From: Phytohabitans sp036906915
GTDB taxonomy: Bacteria; Actinomycetota; Actinomycetes; Mycobacteriales; Micromonosporaceae
NCBI RefSeq assembly: GCF_036906915.1
Contig: NZ_JBAKHX010000001.1
Coordinates: 1 to 64,000, forward strand
Reading direction: 5' to 3'
Length of the DNA stretch: 64,000 bases
Shown here: positions 53,701-62,137 of the stretch, in pieces
How the letters are laid out: every line of letters begins with the position of its first letter
Numbering within the stretch: position 1 is the first letter of the stretch
The notes under the pieces: generated by a model
Seen by the model: the letters and a program-made list of their open reading frames with translations, nothing else
Told to the model about the DNA's origin: nothing
The model's database searches: none
Position numbers and translations under genes: made by a program

Positions 53701-55970
53701 TCTACAGCCGCGACGTCACCGCTGGTGAGGCGTTCAGCCGGTCGCAGTACCCGGTCGCGAGCGGCACCACGCACACCTCCGCGTACCTGACGCTCGGGCA
53801 CACGTACGCCTACTACGTGACCGCGATCGGCCAGCAGGGCGTGGAAAGCGCGCCCTCCAACACCGCGCAGGCAGTCGCCGCGATCGCGCCACCGCCGGCA
53901 CCCGGCAGCCTGACCGCCACGCAGAACGACGACGGCACCATCGGCCTGTCGTGGACCAGCTCCGGCGACGGCATCTGGTACTACGTCTACAGCCGCGACG
54001 TCACCGCCGGTGGCTCGTTCACCCGCTCGCAGTACCCCATCTCCAGCGGCACCACGCACACCGCCGGATACCTCGTCAACGGCCACACCTACGCGTTCTA
54101 CGTGCGGGCGATCGGCCACGGCGACACCGAGAGCGCGCCGTCGAACACCGTGCAGGCGGCCGCCCGCATCGGGCCGCCACCACCACCGACCAACCTGACC
54201 GCGACGGCCAAGGGCAACGGCGACATCGAGCTGTCCTGGGACCCGTCCGGCCCGGATTACTGGTATTACGTGTACAGCCGCGACGTCACCGCCGGCGGCT
54301 CGTTCACCCGCTCGCAGTACCCCATCTCCAGCGGCACCACGCACACCGCGGGATTCCTGACCGCCGGGCACACGTACGCCTTCTACGTCACCACGATCGG
54401 CGACGGCGGCGTGGAGAGCGCACCGTCGAACACCACGCAGGCCGCGTCGTACGTGCCGCCGCCGGCCGCGCCGGGCAATCTCACGGCAAGCGCCGGCAAC
54501 GGCCAGGTGTCGCTCTCGTGGAGCAGTTCCGGTGCCGGCATCTGGTACTGGGTCTACACCCGCGACGTCACCGAGGGTGGCTCGTTCACCCGGTCGCAGT
54601 ACCCGGTCACCAGCGGCACGACGCACACAGCCACGATGCTGACCAACGGGCACACGTACGCCTTCTACGTCACCGCGATCGGCGAGGGGGCCGAGAGCGC
54701 GCCGTCCAACACGGTGCAGGCCCGGCCGCGCGTGCCGCTGCCGCCCGCGCCGACCAACCTCACCGCCACGTCGCGCGACGACGGCACGATCCGCCTGTCC
54801 TGGACCGGCTCCGGTGCCGGCATCTGGTACTGGGTCTACAGCCGGAACGCCACCGCCGGCGGCTCGTTCACCCGGTCGCAGCACCCGGTGAGCAACGGCA
54901 CCACGTTCACCGCCGCATACCTGTCCATCGGGGACACCTACGAGTTCTACGTGACCGCCTTCAACGACGGCGGCGAGACCGCGCGCACGAACATCGCCCG
55001 CGCCAAGTCGACGATCCCACCGCCGCCCGCACCGACCGGCCTGGCGGCGCTCGCGCTGGAAGACGGGACGATCCGGGTGCACTGGCAGAGCTCCGGCGCC
55101 AGCATCTGGTACTGGGTCTACAGCCGCGACGCCACCGCCGGCGGTGAGTTCAGGCGCTCGAAGTACCCGGTGACCAACGGCACCGCGTTCCACTCCACGT
55201 ACCTCAAGCTGGGCCACCGGTACGAGTACTACGTCACCGCGTTCAACGTCGGCGGCGAGAGCGCCCGTTCGAACATCGGCTCCGCGGTGTCCCAGGTCGC
55301 ACCGCCGCGGGCCCCCCAGAACGTGAAGGCCGTGCCGCTGATCAACACCCGAGTGATCAGGGTGGGTTGGGACCCGGTGGAAAACGCGACCGGATACATG
55401 GTGCTCGCCCGCTCGTGCGGATCGACGACTTGGCCACGCTACGGGCCGATGCTCGGCCCCAGGGTCTACCTGGACTGGGAGTACGGCGGCTGCTGGGAGT
55501 TCCGGGTCGAGGCGAACCGGTGGGGCGTCGCCGGCCCGCTGAGCGGATCGGCCAAGGCCTACCAGCCCCGCAACGACTACCCATTTACCGGCGGATTCAA
55601 CTGGCAACCCGAGGAACTTGGGTTCAACAGGAGGCAGTGCACGTCGTTCGCCGCCTGGCGGATTCGCCAGCACCACGTGCCTAACTTCAATTGGCTCTGG
55701 CGCATGTCCTACCCGTACTTCTGGTCCCACGCACGTATGTGGGACGGTCTGGCGCAGATGGCGGGCGTGAGCGTGACCAGCGTCCCGACCCCGGGCTCCA
55801 TCTACCAGTCGGACGACGGCGAATACGGACATGTGGCTTTCGTCGCGGGCGTCAACGGGGACTACGTGATCATCGAGGAGTACAACGGCGCGGTGCCTCA
55901 TGGCTACTCGGTTCAACAGAAGAAGTGGAGGGGCACGCAACTGCAGTTCCTGAACTTCCAGTGGGAGTAG
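50772..55970 (+). CDS. Giant exported subtilase - propeller-like - FN3 array - CHAP protein
   Basis: 1732 residues. A signal peptide (about 1-27) and an I9-like propeptide (about 38-110) precede a subtilisin domain with intact triad: Asp in VYVLDDGV, His in GGHGTRVA, Ser in GTSYAAPLVSG. Residues about 415-745 resemble DUF4185/DUF5005-type propeller domains (WLFGDTML, AWVYNARLHPE). Nine FN3-like units follow (about 755-1600). The end is a CHAP amidase/peptidase domain with Cys in RQCTSFAAW and His in YGHVAFV. It would be secreted and combines proteolysis with likely peptidoglycan cleavage. ATG 50772. The convergent next gene ends 4 bases away. Confidence 0.85.
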   Translation: MARRNRAIPVLLFFTLLLVAAGLPASRPVASGGVLVNADVAGAVPDEFLVGLKDSVPREQVAANATRLTRQHGGEVAFVFTAALHGFSLSARDPQAVRIARDPAVAFVQRNQRAVQYDTQPTPASLWHLDRVDQRTAALDGKLNHGATSARVYVLDDGVRTTHAEFEGRATLGFSAFNGTGDCGGHGTRVAALVAGKTYGVAKQSPVVSVKVADCATATTDSVTRGIDYVRQNGAAPAVVNMSVGFAAADPVVDQAVKDAIGAGFTFVLAAGNGNRDACTVSPARLGATVPGAIVVSATDRADARHGDANHGACVSLFAPGVDVVSASKDSDTAAAPAATGTSYAAPLVSGLAANILAAHPAYTPAQVRAAILADATAGVVTNSASPAAANRLAYLPPPDQPATSVPNTALNTMFNAYGNQGGHWTGGDETVSVPLPDGRVAWLFGDTMLGTVNADGSRPPGQPMVHNSIVVQQGAAITQTLVGGTAAAPKSLVGSETDGNAGDLGWWPGEGRVVGNELQVFYTHVGDGGGGALSFVTLGRAVARFSLPALALQSLTPISLSTNARINWGAAMVDGQDGYTYIYGMEMIEKTNHLYIARVSNSASGGLNAPWEFWTGASNGASQWSGNDTHARPVMTGVGAGFSVKYIGGRFVLVTMDLSLPFTNRVLAFSAGAPTGPFRHPTLLYNAPETSESDAWVYNARLHPEQTASGVDFVVTYNVNSFDADAVNADVDLYRPKFINVRLPATVDASALPAAPTAVTATSPAFGEVRLNWTPPAGSNLQYWVYERNAGSGATQFTRAQSATAGAPVSIGVFTPGRYEYRISAQNGVGEGPQSTVAAVTVTLPPPPTAPTGLTAAQEPGGGVRLSWQPVSAAGWVSYRVYQRDVTAGETAFAESRSVTMEGTSALVGGLTHDHTYAFRLVAFNGGGDGPPSNPVQIVARVAPPPAPGNLVATQNDDGTIGLSWTSSGDGIWYWVYSRDVTAGEAFSRSQYPVASGTTHTSAYLTLGHTYAYYVTAIGQQGVESAPSNTAQAVAAIAPPPAPGSLTATQNDDGTIGLSWTSSGDGIWYYVYSRDVTAGGSFTRSQYPISSGTTHTAGYLVNGHTYAFYVRAIGHGDTESAPSNTVQAAARIGPPPPPTNLTATAKGNGDIELSWDPSGPDYWYYVYSRDVTAGGSFTRSQYPISSGTTHTAGFLTAGHTYAFYVTTIGDGGVESAPSNTTQAASYVPPPAAPGNLTASAGNGQVSLSWSSSGAGIWYWVYTRDVTEGGSFTRSQYPVTSGTTHTATMLTNGHTYAFYVTAIGEGAESAPSNTVQARPRVPLPPAPTNLTATSRDDGTIRLSWTGSGAGIWYWVYSRNATAGGSFTRSQHPVSNGTTFTAAYLSIGDTYEFYVTAFNDGGETARTNIARAKSTIPPPPAPTGLAALALEDGTIRVHWQSSGASIWYWVYSRDATAGGEFRRSKYPVTNGTAFHSTYLKLGHRYEYYVTAFNVGGESARSNIGSAVSQVAPPRAPQNVKAVPLINTRVIRVGWDPVENATGYMVLARSCGSTTWPRYGPMLGPRVYLDWEYGGCWEFRVEANRWGVAGPLSGSAKAYQPRNDYPFTGGFNWQPEELGFNRRQCTSFAAWRIRQHHVPNFNWLWRMSYPYFWSHARMWDGLAQMAGVSVTSVPTPGSIYQSDDGEYGHVAFVAGVNGDYVIIEEYNGAVPHGYSVQQKKWRGTQLQFLNFQWE
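53608..55300 (+). repeat. Tandem FN3-coding repeats of about 285 bases
   Basis: Six units (starting near 53608, 53896, 54180, 54467, 54750 and 55027) share long near-identical stretches around the WYWVYSRDVTAGGSF and RSQYP segments. The conservation at DNA level exceeds that needed for the protein fold, which points to recent unit duplication or gene conversion and gives room for copy-number change. Confidence 0.8.
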
Positions 55971-55974
55971 CTCG

Positions 55975-57237
55975 TCAGGGCTCGTGGAGGATGGCGGTGT
56001 CGCCGGCCAGCTGGAGAAGTTCGCCGCTGGCCGGGTGGTGCCGGATCGGGACGAAACCGGGGATGCGGCCCAGCCGTTCACCGGTACCCGGATCCCAGAA
56101 CTCCGCGCCACCGGGCGCCGCCGACACCAGCTTGCCCCCGGCGGCGAACAGCGCGCCTTCCGGCCCAGCGAACGCGCCCTCCTGTTCACCGGTCTCCGGA
56201 TGGAAGATCCGCACCCCGGGCAGCAGCGGACTGTCTTCCAGGCCGCCGAGGCCGCTGACGACCAGTCGGTCGCCGAGCCAGCACATCGCCAGGTTCCAGT
56301 CGGAGCGATCCGCGAGCCGGCGCGCCGACGGCCCGTCCTCGCTCTCGTACGGGTTCTGCCACCAGGCACGCAGATCCCACAGCCGTGGCACGCCCACCGG
56401 AGTCCAGACCCAGCCATCGTCGGCCAGCCACCGCCCGTCCGGCGAGACGGCGAGGGCGCCGTGGAAATACTCGAGGTGGTGCTCGGGCAGCCGGCTGCCC
56501 TCCGGCACCGGGAAGACCCGGCCGGTCAGGACGCGGCCGGTGGCGGCGTCGGAGACGTCGAGCCGGTTCCAGTCGGTCGCGTGGACGAACCGCTCCAACG
56601 AGACGTGGCTGACGAAGGCGAACGGGAAGTACGTGGTGCCTGGATAGTGGCCACCACGGTCAAGTGTGGCCGTGCGCCGGCCGCTGGTCAGGTCGACGAC
56701 GGCACCGTACCGGTCGAAGTCGACGACGACCGCGCAGTACCGTCCGGAGGGCGACGCGTGCAGGCGCGGCCGTGCCGGCCGGTCCTTGAAGTACCCCTTT
56801 CCCGCTCGGGCGGGCATCTTGACCCGCACCCGCCCCACGACCTCGTTCCGGTCGCTGCGCCAGCGCACCACCGCGCCCTTGTCGAGCAGCAGCCAGCGGT
56901 GCGGCACGGCTGGGATCGGCGCGATGTCCAGCGGCGCGAACGGCAGCCGGACCCGGCGCAGCGCGCCCGGCACGGGCTCGGGCCGCTCCCTGATCTCGGG
57001 CTTGCCGCGGAACCCCTCGCACTCCCACTCGTCCTCGTCGACCCGCGCCACGCAGCCTTCGCACGCCACGACCAGTTCGGGCCCGGACTCCCCGCACGGC
57101 GGGCAGCACAGGTCATACTCCACGCCGCGGCCGATGAACAGCCGCACGTACGGCGCCTCGGCGTCCGACTCGGTCAGGTGCCGGCACACGCGCCGTGGTC
57201 CGGCAGCGGCGATATGACCGCAGGGCAGCGTCTCCAC
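55975..57237 (-). CDS. Hypothetical protein with Cys-rich N-terminus and propeller-like repeats
   Basis: 420 residues. Residues 5-70 hold paired cysteines (LPCGH, RRVCRH, LCCPPCGESG, CEGCVAR) that look like zinc-ribbon sites. Residues about 100-420 have repeating strands with DG and W positions (LAVSPDGRWLADDGWVW, LWDLRAWW, GVRIFHPETGEQEG) suggestive of a beta-propeller. No family name comes to mind. GTG start. No signal peptide, so cytoplasmic. Confidence 0.6.
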   Translation of the reverse strand: METLPCGHIAAAGPRRVCRHLTESDAEAPYVRLFIGRGVEYDLCCPPCGESGPELVVACEGCVARVDEDEWECEGFRGKPEIRERPEPVPGALRRVRLPFAPLDIAPIPAVPHRWLLLDKGAVVRWRSDRNEVVGRVRVKMPARAGKGYFKDRPARPRLHASPSGRYCAVVVDFDRYGAVVDLTSGRRTATLDRGGHYPGTTYFPFAFVSHVSLERFVHATDWNRLDVSDAATGRVLTGRVFPVPEGSRLPEHHLEYFHGALAVSPDGRWLADDGWVWTPVGVPRLWDLRAWWQNPYESEDGPSARRLADRSDWNLAMCWLGDRLVVSGLGGLEDSPLLPGVRIFHPETGEQEGAFAGPEGALFAAGGKLVSAAPGGAEFWDPGTGERLGRIPGFVPIRHHPASGELLQLAGDTAILHEP

Positions 57238-57260
57238 GCCCCCGATGATGCCCGAACGCC

Positions 57261-57779
57261 CTAGGGCCTGGGGTTGTGGAGGCCTTCGACGAAGGCGGTG
57301 AGCAGGCGGGCGAACTCGGCCCGGTCACGAGCGGGCCACTCCCCCATTACCCGATCGAACCAGTCCCGGCGGAACTGCTCCGCCTCGGTGAGGATCTTGT
57401 TGCCGGCCTCGGTGAGTACGAGCACCGACCGCCGACCATCCGCCTGTGACGCGAGCCGCGTGACGTGGCCTCCCTCGATCGCGGCGGCGACGGCCCGGCT
57501 CGCGCGCGACGGGTCGATCGCGAGCCGCTGCGCGACTAGTCCCACGGTGACTTCGCCGCAGGTGTCGTCGGCGACGGCGTGGAGCAGGGGTACGACGTCG
57601 TTGGGCGGGGTGCCGCACGCCTCCGCGCACTCGCGTGCCAGCGCGCGGGAGTTCATCCGGCGCATGAGGTCGAACAGCGCCCGGTCGACCTGCTCAGCCG
57701 GCTCGCCTCCATGCGTCACACCATCGCGGCCCACGCGCTCCGCCTCCCCCTCGCCGCCAGCATCATGTGTCAAAGGCAA
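57261..57779 (-). CDS. MarR-type winged-helix regulator
   Basis: About 172 residues. Helices flank a winged helix (VTVGLVAQRLAIDPSRASRAV recognition region) and the typical wing ASQADGRRSVLVLTEAG, followed by the dimerisation helix. The start is unclear: TTG 57779, TTG 57773 or GTG 57719 are possible and the first 20 residues look non-essential. Divergent from the DUF6069 membrane protein, its likely target. Confidence 0.75.
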   Translation of the reverse strand: MPLTHDAGGEGEAERVGRDGVTHGGEPAEQVDRALFDLMRRMNSRALARECAEACGTPPNDVVPLLHAVADDTCGEVTVGLVAQRLAIDPSRASRAVAAAIEGGHVTRLASQADGRRSVLVLTEAGNKILTEAEQFRRDWFDRVMGEWPARDRAEFARLLTAFVEGLHNPRP

Positions 57780-57869
57780 CTAAATGCTGGACTCAGATAT
57801 GTGCTCGTGGCACACTTCTGCTGTGCGCACGCTTCTGTCCATGATACCGACCGAGAAGGGGCGATTGTT

Positions 57870-58316
57870 GTGTCGCTCAGCGGACCATCCCTGTCCACCG
57901 GACGCCGGCGGGGCCTGCGCGCGCTGACCGGAGTTTTCGCCGCCGCGCCGGCACTGCTCGTCTGGGCTATCGCCGCCCCTGGCCTGGGCGTCGAGCTGCC
58001 GTTCACCGACGCGCAAGGCAAGGAACAGGAGATCAACGCGGGCGCCGTCGTCATGTTCAGCATCGTGCCAGCGCTGCTGGGCTGGGTACTGCTGGCCGCG
58101 CTCGAACGGTTCGCACCGAACCGGGCCCTCGCCATCTGGACCGCGGTGGCGACCGCCGTCCTACTGGTGTCGTTCCTGCCGCTGGTCTCGATGTCCGCCG
58201 GCGCGGCGCTGACACTCGGCCTGATCCACCTCGTGGTCGGCGGCGTGATCATCGCCGTACTGCGGACGACCTCGCCACGCCGCACCGCGCCGGCACCCGC
58301 CGCCGCGGTCGGCTGA
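57870..58316 (+). CDS. DUF6069 family membrane protein
   Basis: 148 residues with four hydrophobic helices (about 20-38, 58-80, 87-105, 110-132) and a periplasmic loop containing VELPFTDAQGKEQEI, as in DUF6069 proteins of actinobacteria. Function is unknown. GTG start preceded by AGAAGGGG at eight bases. Expression is probably governed by the divergent MarR protein. Confidence 0.7.
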   Translation: MSLSGPSLSTGRRRGLRALTGVFAAAPALLVWAIAAPGLGVELPFTDAQGKEQEINAGAVVMFSIVPALLGWVLLAALERFAPNRALAIWTAVATAVLLVSFLPLVSMSAGAALTLGLIHLVVGGVIIAVLRTTSPRRTAPAPAAAVG

Positions 58317-58359
58317 CCGGCACCGAGCGCGCGGACGAGGCCGTCGCCGAGAGCCTGTG

Positions 58360-59826
58360 CTAGACGGAGATGTCGACGGGCGGCCGTAGCGGGGCGAGGC
58401 TCGCGAGCGCGTCGTGCACCGGGTTCTTCCGGAACGCGTCCACGAGCCCGCCGTCCGGCTCGGCGGTGCCGTCGAAGGCGGGAAAGGCGATCTGCTCGCA
58501 CGCCGTCTGGAAACGAGGTCCCCACTTGCGGGCGCCGAGCCGGGCCGTGACCGAGCAGTTGTCCACCATGTACGCGACGTCGCGCGCGTGCATGTACGGC
58601 AGCAACGAGTCCACGGCCTCGATCACCGACTCGTTGACGATCTCCGACCAGGGGTGGCCACGCTCGGCGAGCAGGTCCACCTGGGCGGTCATCATGGCGA
58701 GAAAGGCGCCCGCGGTGAACGGCTCGATCGGCAGGTCGCGCTCGGAGCGGCGCGCCCGCACCGCCGGACCGGCCGCCCACATCGGCGAACCGCTGATCGG
58801 CGCCATCGGACGGCTCGCCAGCCGCTCGGCGGCCATCGCCACGCTGCGCAGCTCGTTGCCGGAGTCCACCTCGTCGTAGATCTCCGCGACCAGGTCGAAG
58901 GCCGGCCGGTACGTGACCGCGTACGCCCGGTCGAAGACGCCCTGCCCCTCCGGGTCCAGCCGGTCACGCACGGCGGCCAGCCCGTGGGCGGAGATGGTGC
59001 GTGCGATGGGGCCGGTCACGTTCTCGCACGACCGCTCGTACGCCGTTTGCGAGTCGTCGCCTGCCAGCCGGAACCGTTGGTACAGGCTCTCCACGAGGCC
59101 GTGCACCGCACCGAGCAGGATTGCCCGCTCGCCGACGATGTCGGAACGGTACTCGTTGTCCAATGTGGTGCCAAACGTGTACGGCGATCCCAGGCCGATC
59201 GACCATGCCAGCGCGCGCTCGACCGCCCGACCATCGTGGTCCCGGTGTACCGCGACGCTGCTGTTGATGCCGGCACCGTTGACCTCCGCACCTTGTAGAT
59301 AGAGCCGCCGCACGGAGTCGCCCATCCCCTTCGGACAGACCGCGACGACGCTGACACCCGCCGGGAACTGCCCGCCCGCCTGACTCAGGTGACCGACCAG
59401 AAAGCCGTGCGAGAGCCCGAGCGTCGCACCGGTACGCAGCGCGGCGAACAACTCACCGTGGTGCGCGACGAGCGCCGCGTCCGAGATGAGTGCGATGACC
59501 AGGTCGCTGTCGGCCGCCACGGACAGCCAGTCGCCCAGCGTCCCGTCGCCGGACTGGAAGCCCTCGGCCCGCGCGGCGTCCACCGACGCGGATCCGGGCC
59601 GCAGTCCCACCGCCACGCGGATCCCGCTGCCGGCCAGCGAGTCGCGCAGGTTCAGCGCCTGCGCGCGCCCCTGCGGTCCCCACCCGAGCACACCGATCCG
59701 GCGGACGCCGTCGAGCGCCGCCGGCAGCAGTGGGAACAGGTGCCGCCCGCCGGGCACGACCGTCTCGGCGCCGCCGGGCAGCTCGACGCCACGGACGGGA
59801 AAAATCTGGGAGCTAAGTGCGGTCAT
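58360..59826 (-). CDS. ilvC: Class II ketol-acid reductoisomerase, plant-like
   Basis: 488 residues. The N-terminal NADPH domain has GWGPQGRAQALNLRDSLA and GLRPGSAS (Arg and two Ser for the 2'-phosphate). SHGFLVGHL, VAVCPKGMG and VRRLYLQGAEVNGAGINSS follow, then the knotted helical domain with MHARDVAYMVDNCSVTARLG and an LRPPVDISV end. These phrases are those of plant plastid KARI rather than E. coli IlvC or the short class I enzyme normal in actinobacteria. It converts acetolactate to dihydroxy-isovalerate in valine and isoleucine synthesis. No ilvB/N or ilvD is adjacent. Divergent from an IlvY-like regulator. Confidence 0.85.
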   Translation of the reverse strand: MTALSSQIFPVRGVELPGGAETVVPGGRHLFPLLPAALDGVRRIGVLGWGPQGRAQALNLRDSLAGSGIRVAVGLRPGSASVDAARAEGFQSGDGTLGDWLSVAADSDLVIALISDAALVAHHGELFAALRTGATLGLSHGFLVGHLSQAGGQFPAGVSVVAVCPKGMGDSVRRLYLQGAEVNGAGINSSVAVHRDHDGRAVERALAWSIGLGSPYTFGTTLDNEYRSDIVGERAILLGAVHGLVESLYQRFRLAGDDSQTAYERSCENVTGPIARTISAHGLAAVRDRLDPEGQGVFDRAYAVTYRPAFDLVAEIYDEVDSGNELRSVAMAAERLASRPMAPISGSPMWAAGPAVRARRSERDLPIEPFTAGAFLAMMTAQVDLLAERGHPWSEIVNESVIEAVDSLLPYMHARDVAYMVDNCSVTARLGARKWGPRFQTACEQIAFPAFDGTAEPDGGLVDAFRKNPVHDALASLAPLRPPVDISV

Positions 59827-59871
59827 GAGGCCGTTCTATCGGCGACAATCGGGTTTCAGCAAGCGCAAGTA

Positions 59872-59888
59872 TCGCAACGACCCGTTGC
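59872..59888. promoter_or_regulatory. IlvY-type operator candidate
   Basis: CGCAACG-ACC-CGTTGCG is a perfect 17-base inverted repeat in the 77-base gap between the reductoisomerase and the LysR gene. It includes the spacing expected for a LysR site and ends at the LysR ribosome-binding sequence GGGAGG. Confidence 0.6.
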
Positions 59889-59903
59889 GGGAGGTGAAAG
59901 AGA

Positions 59904-60785
59904 ATGGACTCGTTGGAGCCACTCCGGGTCTTCCTGCACCTCGCGGACACCCTCAACTTCGGGCGCACCAGCGTGGAGCGGCACCTCAGCCCCGCCACGC
60001 TCACCCGCACCGTCCAGCGGCTGGAGGCACAGGTCGGGCAGCGCCTGCTCGACCGCGGGCCGCGCGGAGTCGCGCTCACCGATGACGGCCGGCGTTTCAC
60101 CGAGTACGCCCGCCAGGCACTCGCCCTCTGGGAGCAGTACCGGCAGCAGGGACCGGAGAGTGCGAGCCTCAGCGGCACCCTACGGATCTTCTCCTCGGTC
60201 ACCGCCGGCCAGGCCATCCTGCCCGACCTGCTGGCGCCGTTTCGCCGCGCCCATCCCCAGGTGCGGCTGGAGTTGCAGACGGGGGACGCCGCCGGGGCGA
60301 TCGGCCGGCTCGACGAGGGCGCCGTCGACGTGACGGTCGCCGCGCTGCCGACCCGGGTGCCCGAGCATCTCGCCAGCGCGCCCGTGACCGACACACCGCT
60401 GGTATGTGTCGTGGCCAAGACCGCCCGGAGCCAGCGGGCAGCAGCCCGCACCGGCGACTGGACCGCGGTTCCCTTCGTGCTGCCGCGCGGCGGCCTCGCC
60501 CGCGACGCCGCCCGGCGCTGGTTCCACCGGCAGCGGCTCGACCCCGCGATCGCCGCGGAGGTGGACGGACACGAGGCGCTGCTCACGCTCGTGTCTCTCG
60601 GCGTCGGCGCCGGCATCGTGCCCCGCCTGGTACTGGACACCAGCGCGGCCAAGGCACGGCTCACGGTCATACCCACCGACCCACCCATCGGCACCTTCGT
60701 CATAGGCCTGTGCGCACGCCGCACCGATTTGCGCCGGCCCATCCTCTCGGCGTTGTGGGCGTCCGTGGCCAATACCCGTCCCTAG
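59904..60785 (+). CDS. ilvY: LysR-family regulator, IlvY-like
   Basis: 293 residues. LysR helix-turn-helix (FLHLADTLNFGRTSVERHLS, ATLTRTVQRLEAQVGQRLLD) and a two-lobe effector domain (GTLRIFSSVTAGQAILPDLL, GAGIVPRLVLDT). The wording of the first 60 residues matches IlvY, which in enterobacteria activates ilvC when acetolactate or acetohydroxybutyrate builds up. Placement divergent from ilvC supports this. Confidence 0.8.
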   Translation: MDSLEPLRVFLHLADTLNFGRTSVERHLSPATLTRTVQRLEAQVGQRLLDRGPRGVALTDDGRRFTEYARQALALWEQYRQQGPESASLSGTLRIFSSVTAGQAILPDLLAPFRRAHPQVRLELQTGDAAGAIGRLDEGAVDVTVAALPTRVPEHLASAPVTDTPLVCVVAKTARSQRAAARTGDWTAVPFVLPRGGLARDAARRWFHRQRLDPAIAAEVDGHEALLTLVSLGVGAGIVPRLVLDTSAAKARLTVIPTDPPIGTFVIGLCARRTDLRRPILSALWASVANTRP

Positions 60786-60808
60786 GCCCTGCTCGTTGTG
60801 GGCGGCCC

Positions 60809-62017
60809 TCATGCCCGCCCGGGCGCGGCGCGGGCGCCGATGCTGACGGCCGCCAGCAGGCAGGCGACCGCGACCGCGGCGAGCACCGCTGGATAGCCGC
60901 CGGCGCCGGTGAGCAGGCCGGCGGCGGCCAGGGGTGCGCCGGCCTTGGCGAGCAGGATCGGGGTGGCGAGGATGCCGGCGATCGTCGCGTACGCGGTGGT
61001 GCCGTAGCGGTCGGCGAGCATGGTGGGTTTGGCCAGGCTGGCCACGCCGAAACCGATCCCGAAACCCACCACCGCGAGCGCGGCGCCCACCCGGCTTCCG
61101 CCGGCCGCGAGCAACCCGAGTGCGGCGACCGCCTGGACGGCGAAGACGACCGCGACCACGACTGCGACCGGCAGCCGGCGCTGGATCCCCGTCAGCAGCA
61201 GCCGCCCGGTGACCGACAGCACGCCGAGCAGTCCGGCCACGCTCGCCGCGAACGTCGCGGAGTGTCCCTTGTAGACGAGAAATCCGACAAGGTGGATGGT
61301 CATCGCGGCCATGGCGGCGCCGTGGGCGACGAACGCGGTGGCCAGCCACCAGAACCGCCGGTCGCGCATCGCCGCCCGCACCAGCGCGGCGCGCTCGGGC
61401 GGCGTCGCGCGGTGGTGCTGGCTCGCCAGCCGCGGCGGCCCGCGGACCGCAAGAGCATGCAGCGGTACGGCGACCGCTCCGTAGACGCCCGCGAGGATCA
61501 GCAGTGCGGTGCGCCAGCCGTACCGGTCGAGCAGCACGCCGGTCAGCGGCATGAAGATGGTGCTGGCGAACCCGGCGATAGCGATCACACCCAGCACCGC
61601 CCTGGCCCGCCGGTCAGGCTCGAACCAGGAGACCACGACCGCGAGCGCGGGCTCGTACAGCACCATCGCGGCCGTGATCCCGATGCCGGCGAGTACGGCG
61701 TAGAGCTGCGCGACCGACCGCACCTGCGACCAGGCCGCCACCAGCGCGGTCGCGAGCAGGGAACCGGTGGTCATCAAGGCACGGCCACCGTGCCGGTCGA
61801 GCCATCGGCCGACCGGCACCGCCGCGGCGGCGCCTGCGAGGACGGAGCCGGTCAGCGCACCGGTCACGGCCGCGATGGAGGCGTCGAGGGACCGGGCCAT
61901 CGGCTGGAGCAGGACGGCGAAGGCGTAGTACAGCACCCCGTACCCGATGGTCTGCGTGACCGCGAGCGCGGCGACGATCCGCCATCCGCCACCTTCTCGC
62001 GCACCGCGGCGTATCAA
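60809..62017 (-). CDS. MFS transporter in arsenic-type cluster
   Basis: About 402 residues with twelve hydrophobic segments and the MFS loop motif GRWLDRHGGRALM between helices 2 and 3, repeated as DRYGWRTALL after helix 6. TTG 62017 is preferred because it overlaps the stop of the remnant upstream (TTGA), the local pattern; GTG 62080 would add a hydrophilic leader. Substrate unknown; the position behind ArsR and ArsN-like genes hints at export of an organoarsenical or antimetabolite. Confidence 0.72.
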   Translation of the reverse strand: MIRRGAREGGGWRIVAALAVTQTIGYGVLYYAFAVLLQPMARSLDASIAAVTGALTGSVLAGAAAAVPVGRWLDRHGGRALMTTGSLLATALVAAWSQVRSVAQLYAVLAGIGITAAMVLYEPALAVVVSWFEPDRRARAVLGVIAIAGFASTIFMPLTGVLLDRYGWRTALLILAGVYGAVAVPLHALAVRGPPRLASQHHRATPPERAALVRAAMRDRRFWWLATAFVAHGAAMAAMTIHLVGFLVYKGHSATFAASVAGLLGVLSVTGRLLLTGIQRRLPVAVVVAVVFAVQAVAALGLLAAGGSRVGAALAVVGFGIGFGVASLAKPTMLADRYGTTAYATIAGILATPILLAKAGAPLAAAGLLTGAGGYPAVLAAVAVACLLAAVSIGARAAPGRA

Positions 62018-62118
62018 CCGCGACAGCCGCCCGAGGCCACGCCGACGGTCAGCAACGGCAGGGCCGCCGCCCTGCCGCACACCCCGATCTGCGGCAGGTC
62101 GAGCTGGGGACTATCCAT
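62014..62118 (-). pseudogene. Short remnant, possibly ArsO-like flavoprotein ends only
   Basis: ATG 62118 has GGAG at six bases, then only 34 codons: MDSPQ, LDLPQIGVCGRAAALP, and a GGCRG end. The L-P-x-x-G-V-C phrase and Cys-rich end recall the tail of FAD-dependent monooxygenases found in actinobacterial arsenic operons, with all but the first few codons of the front lost. The stop overlaps the TTG of the MFS gene, as in an intact operon. The family guess is weak. Confidence 0.35.
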
Positions 62119-62137
62119 AATAGACTCCGTTGTGCGC

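Noticed and set aside
53608..55300. CRISPR-like appearance of regularly spaced repeats
   Set aside because: Units are about 285 bases, code for FN3 domains and have no short repeat/spacer structure.
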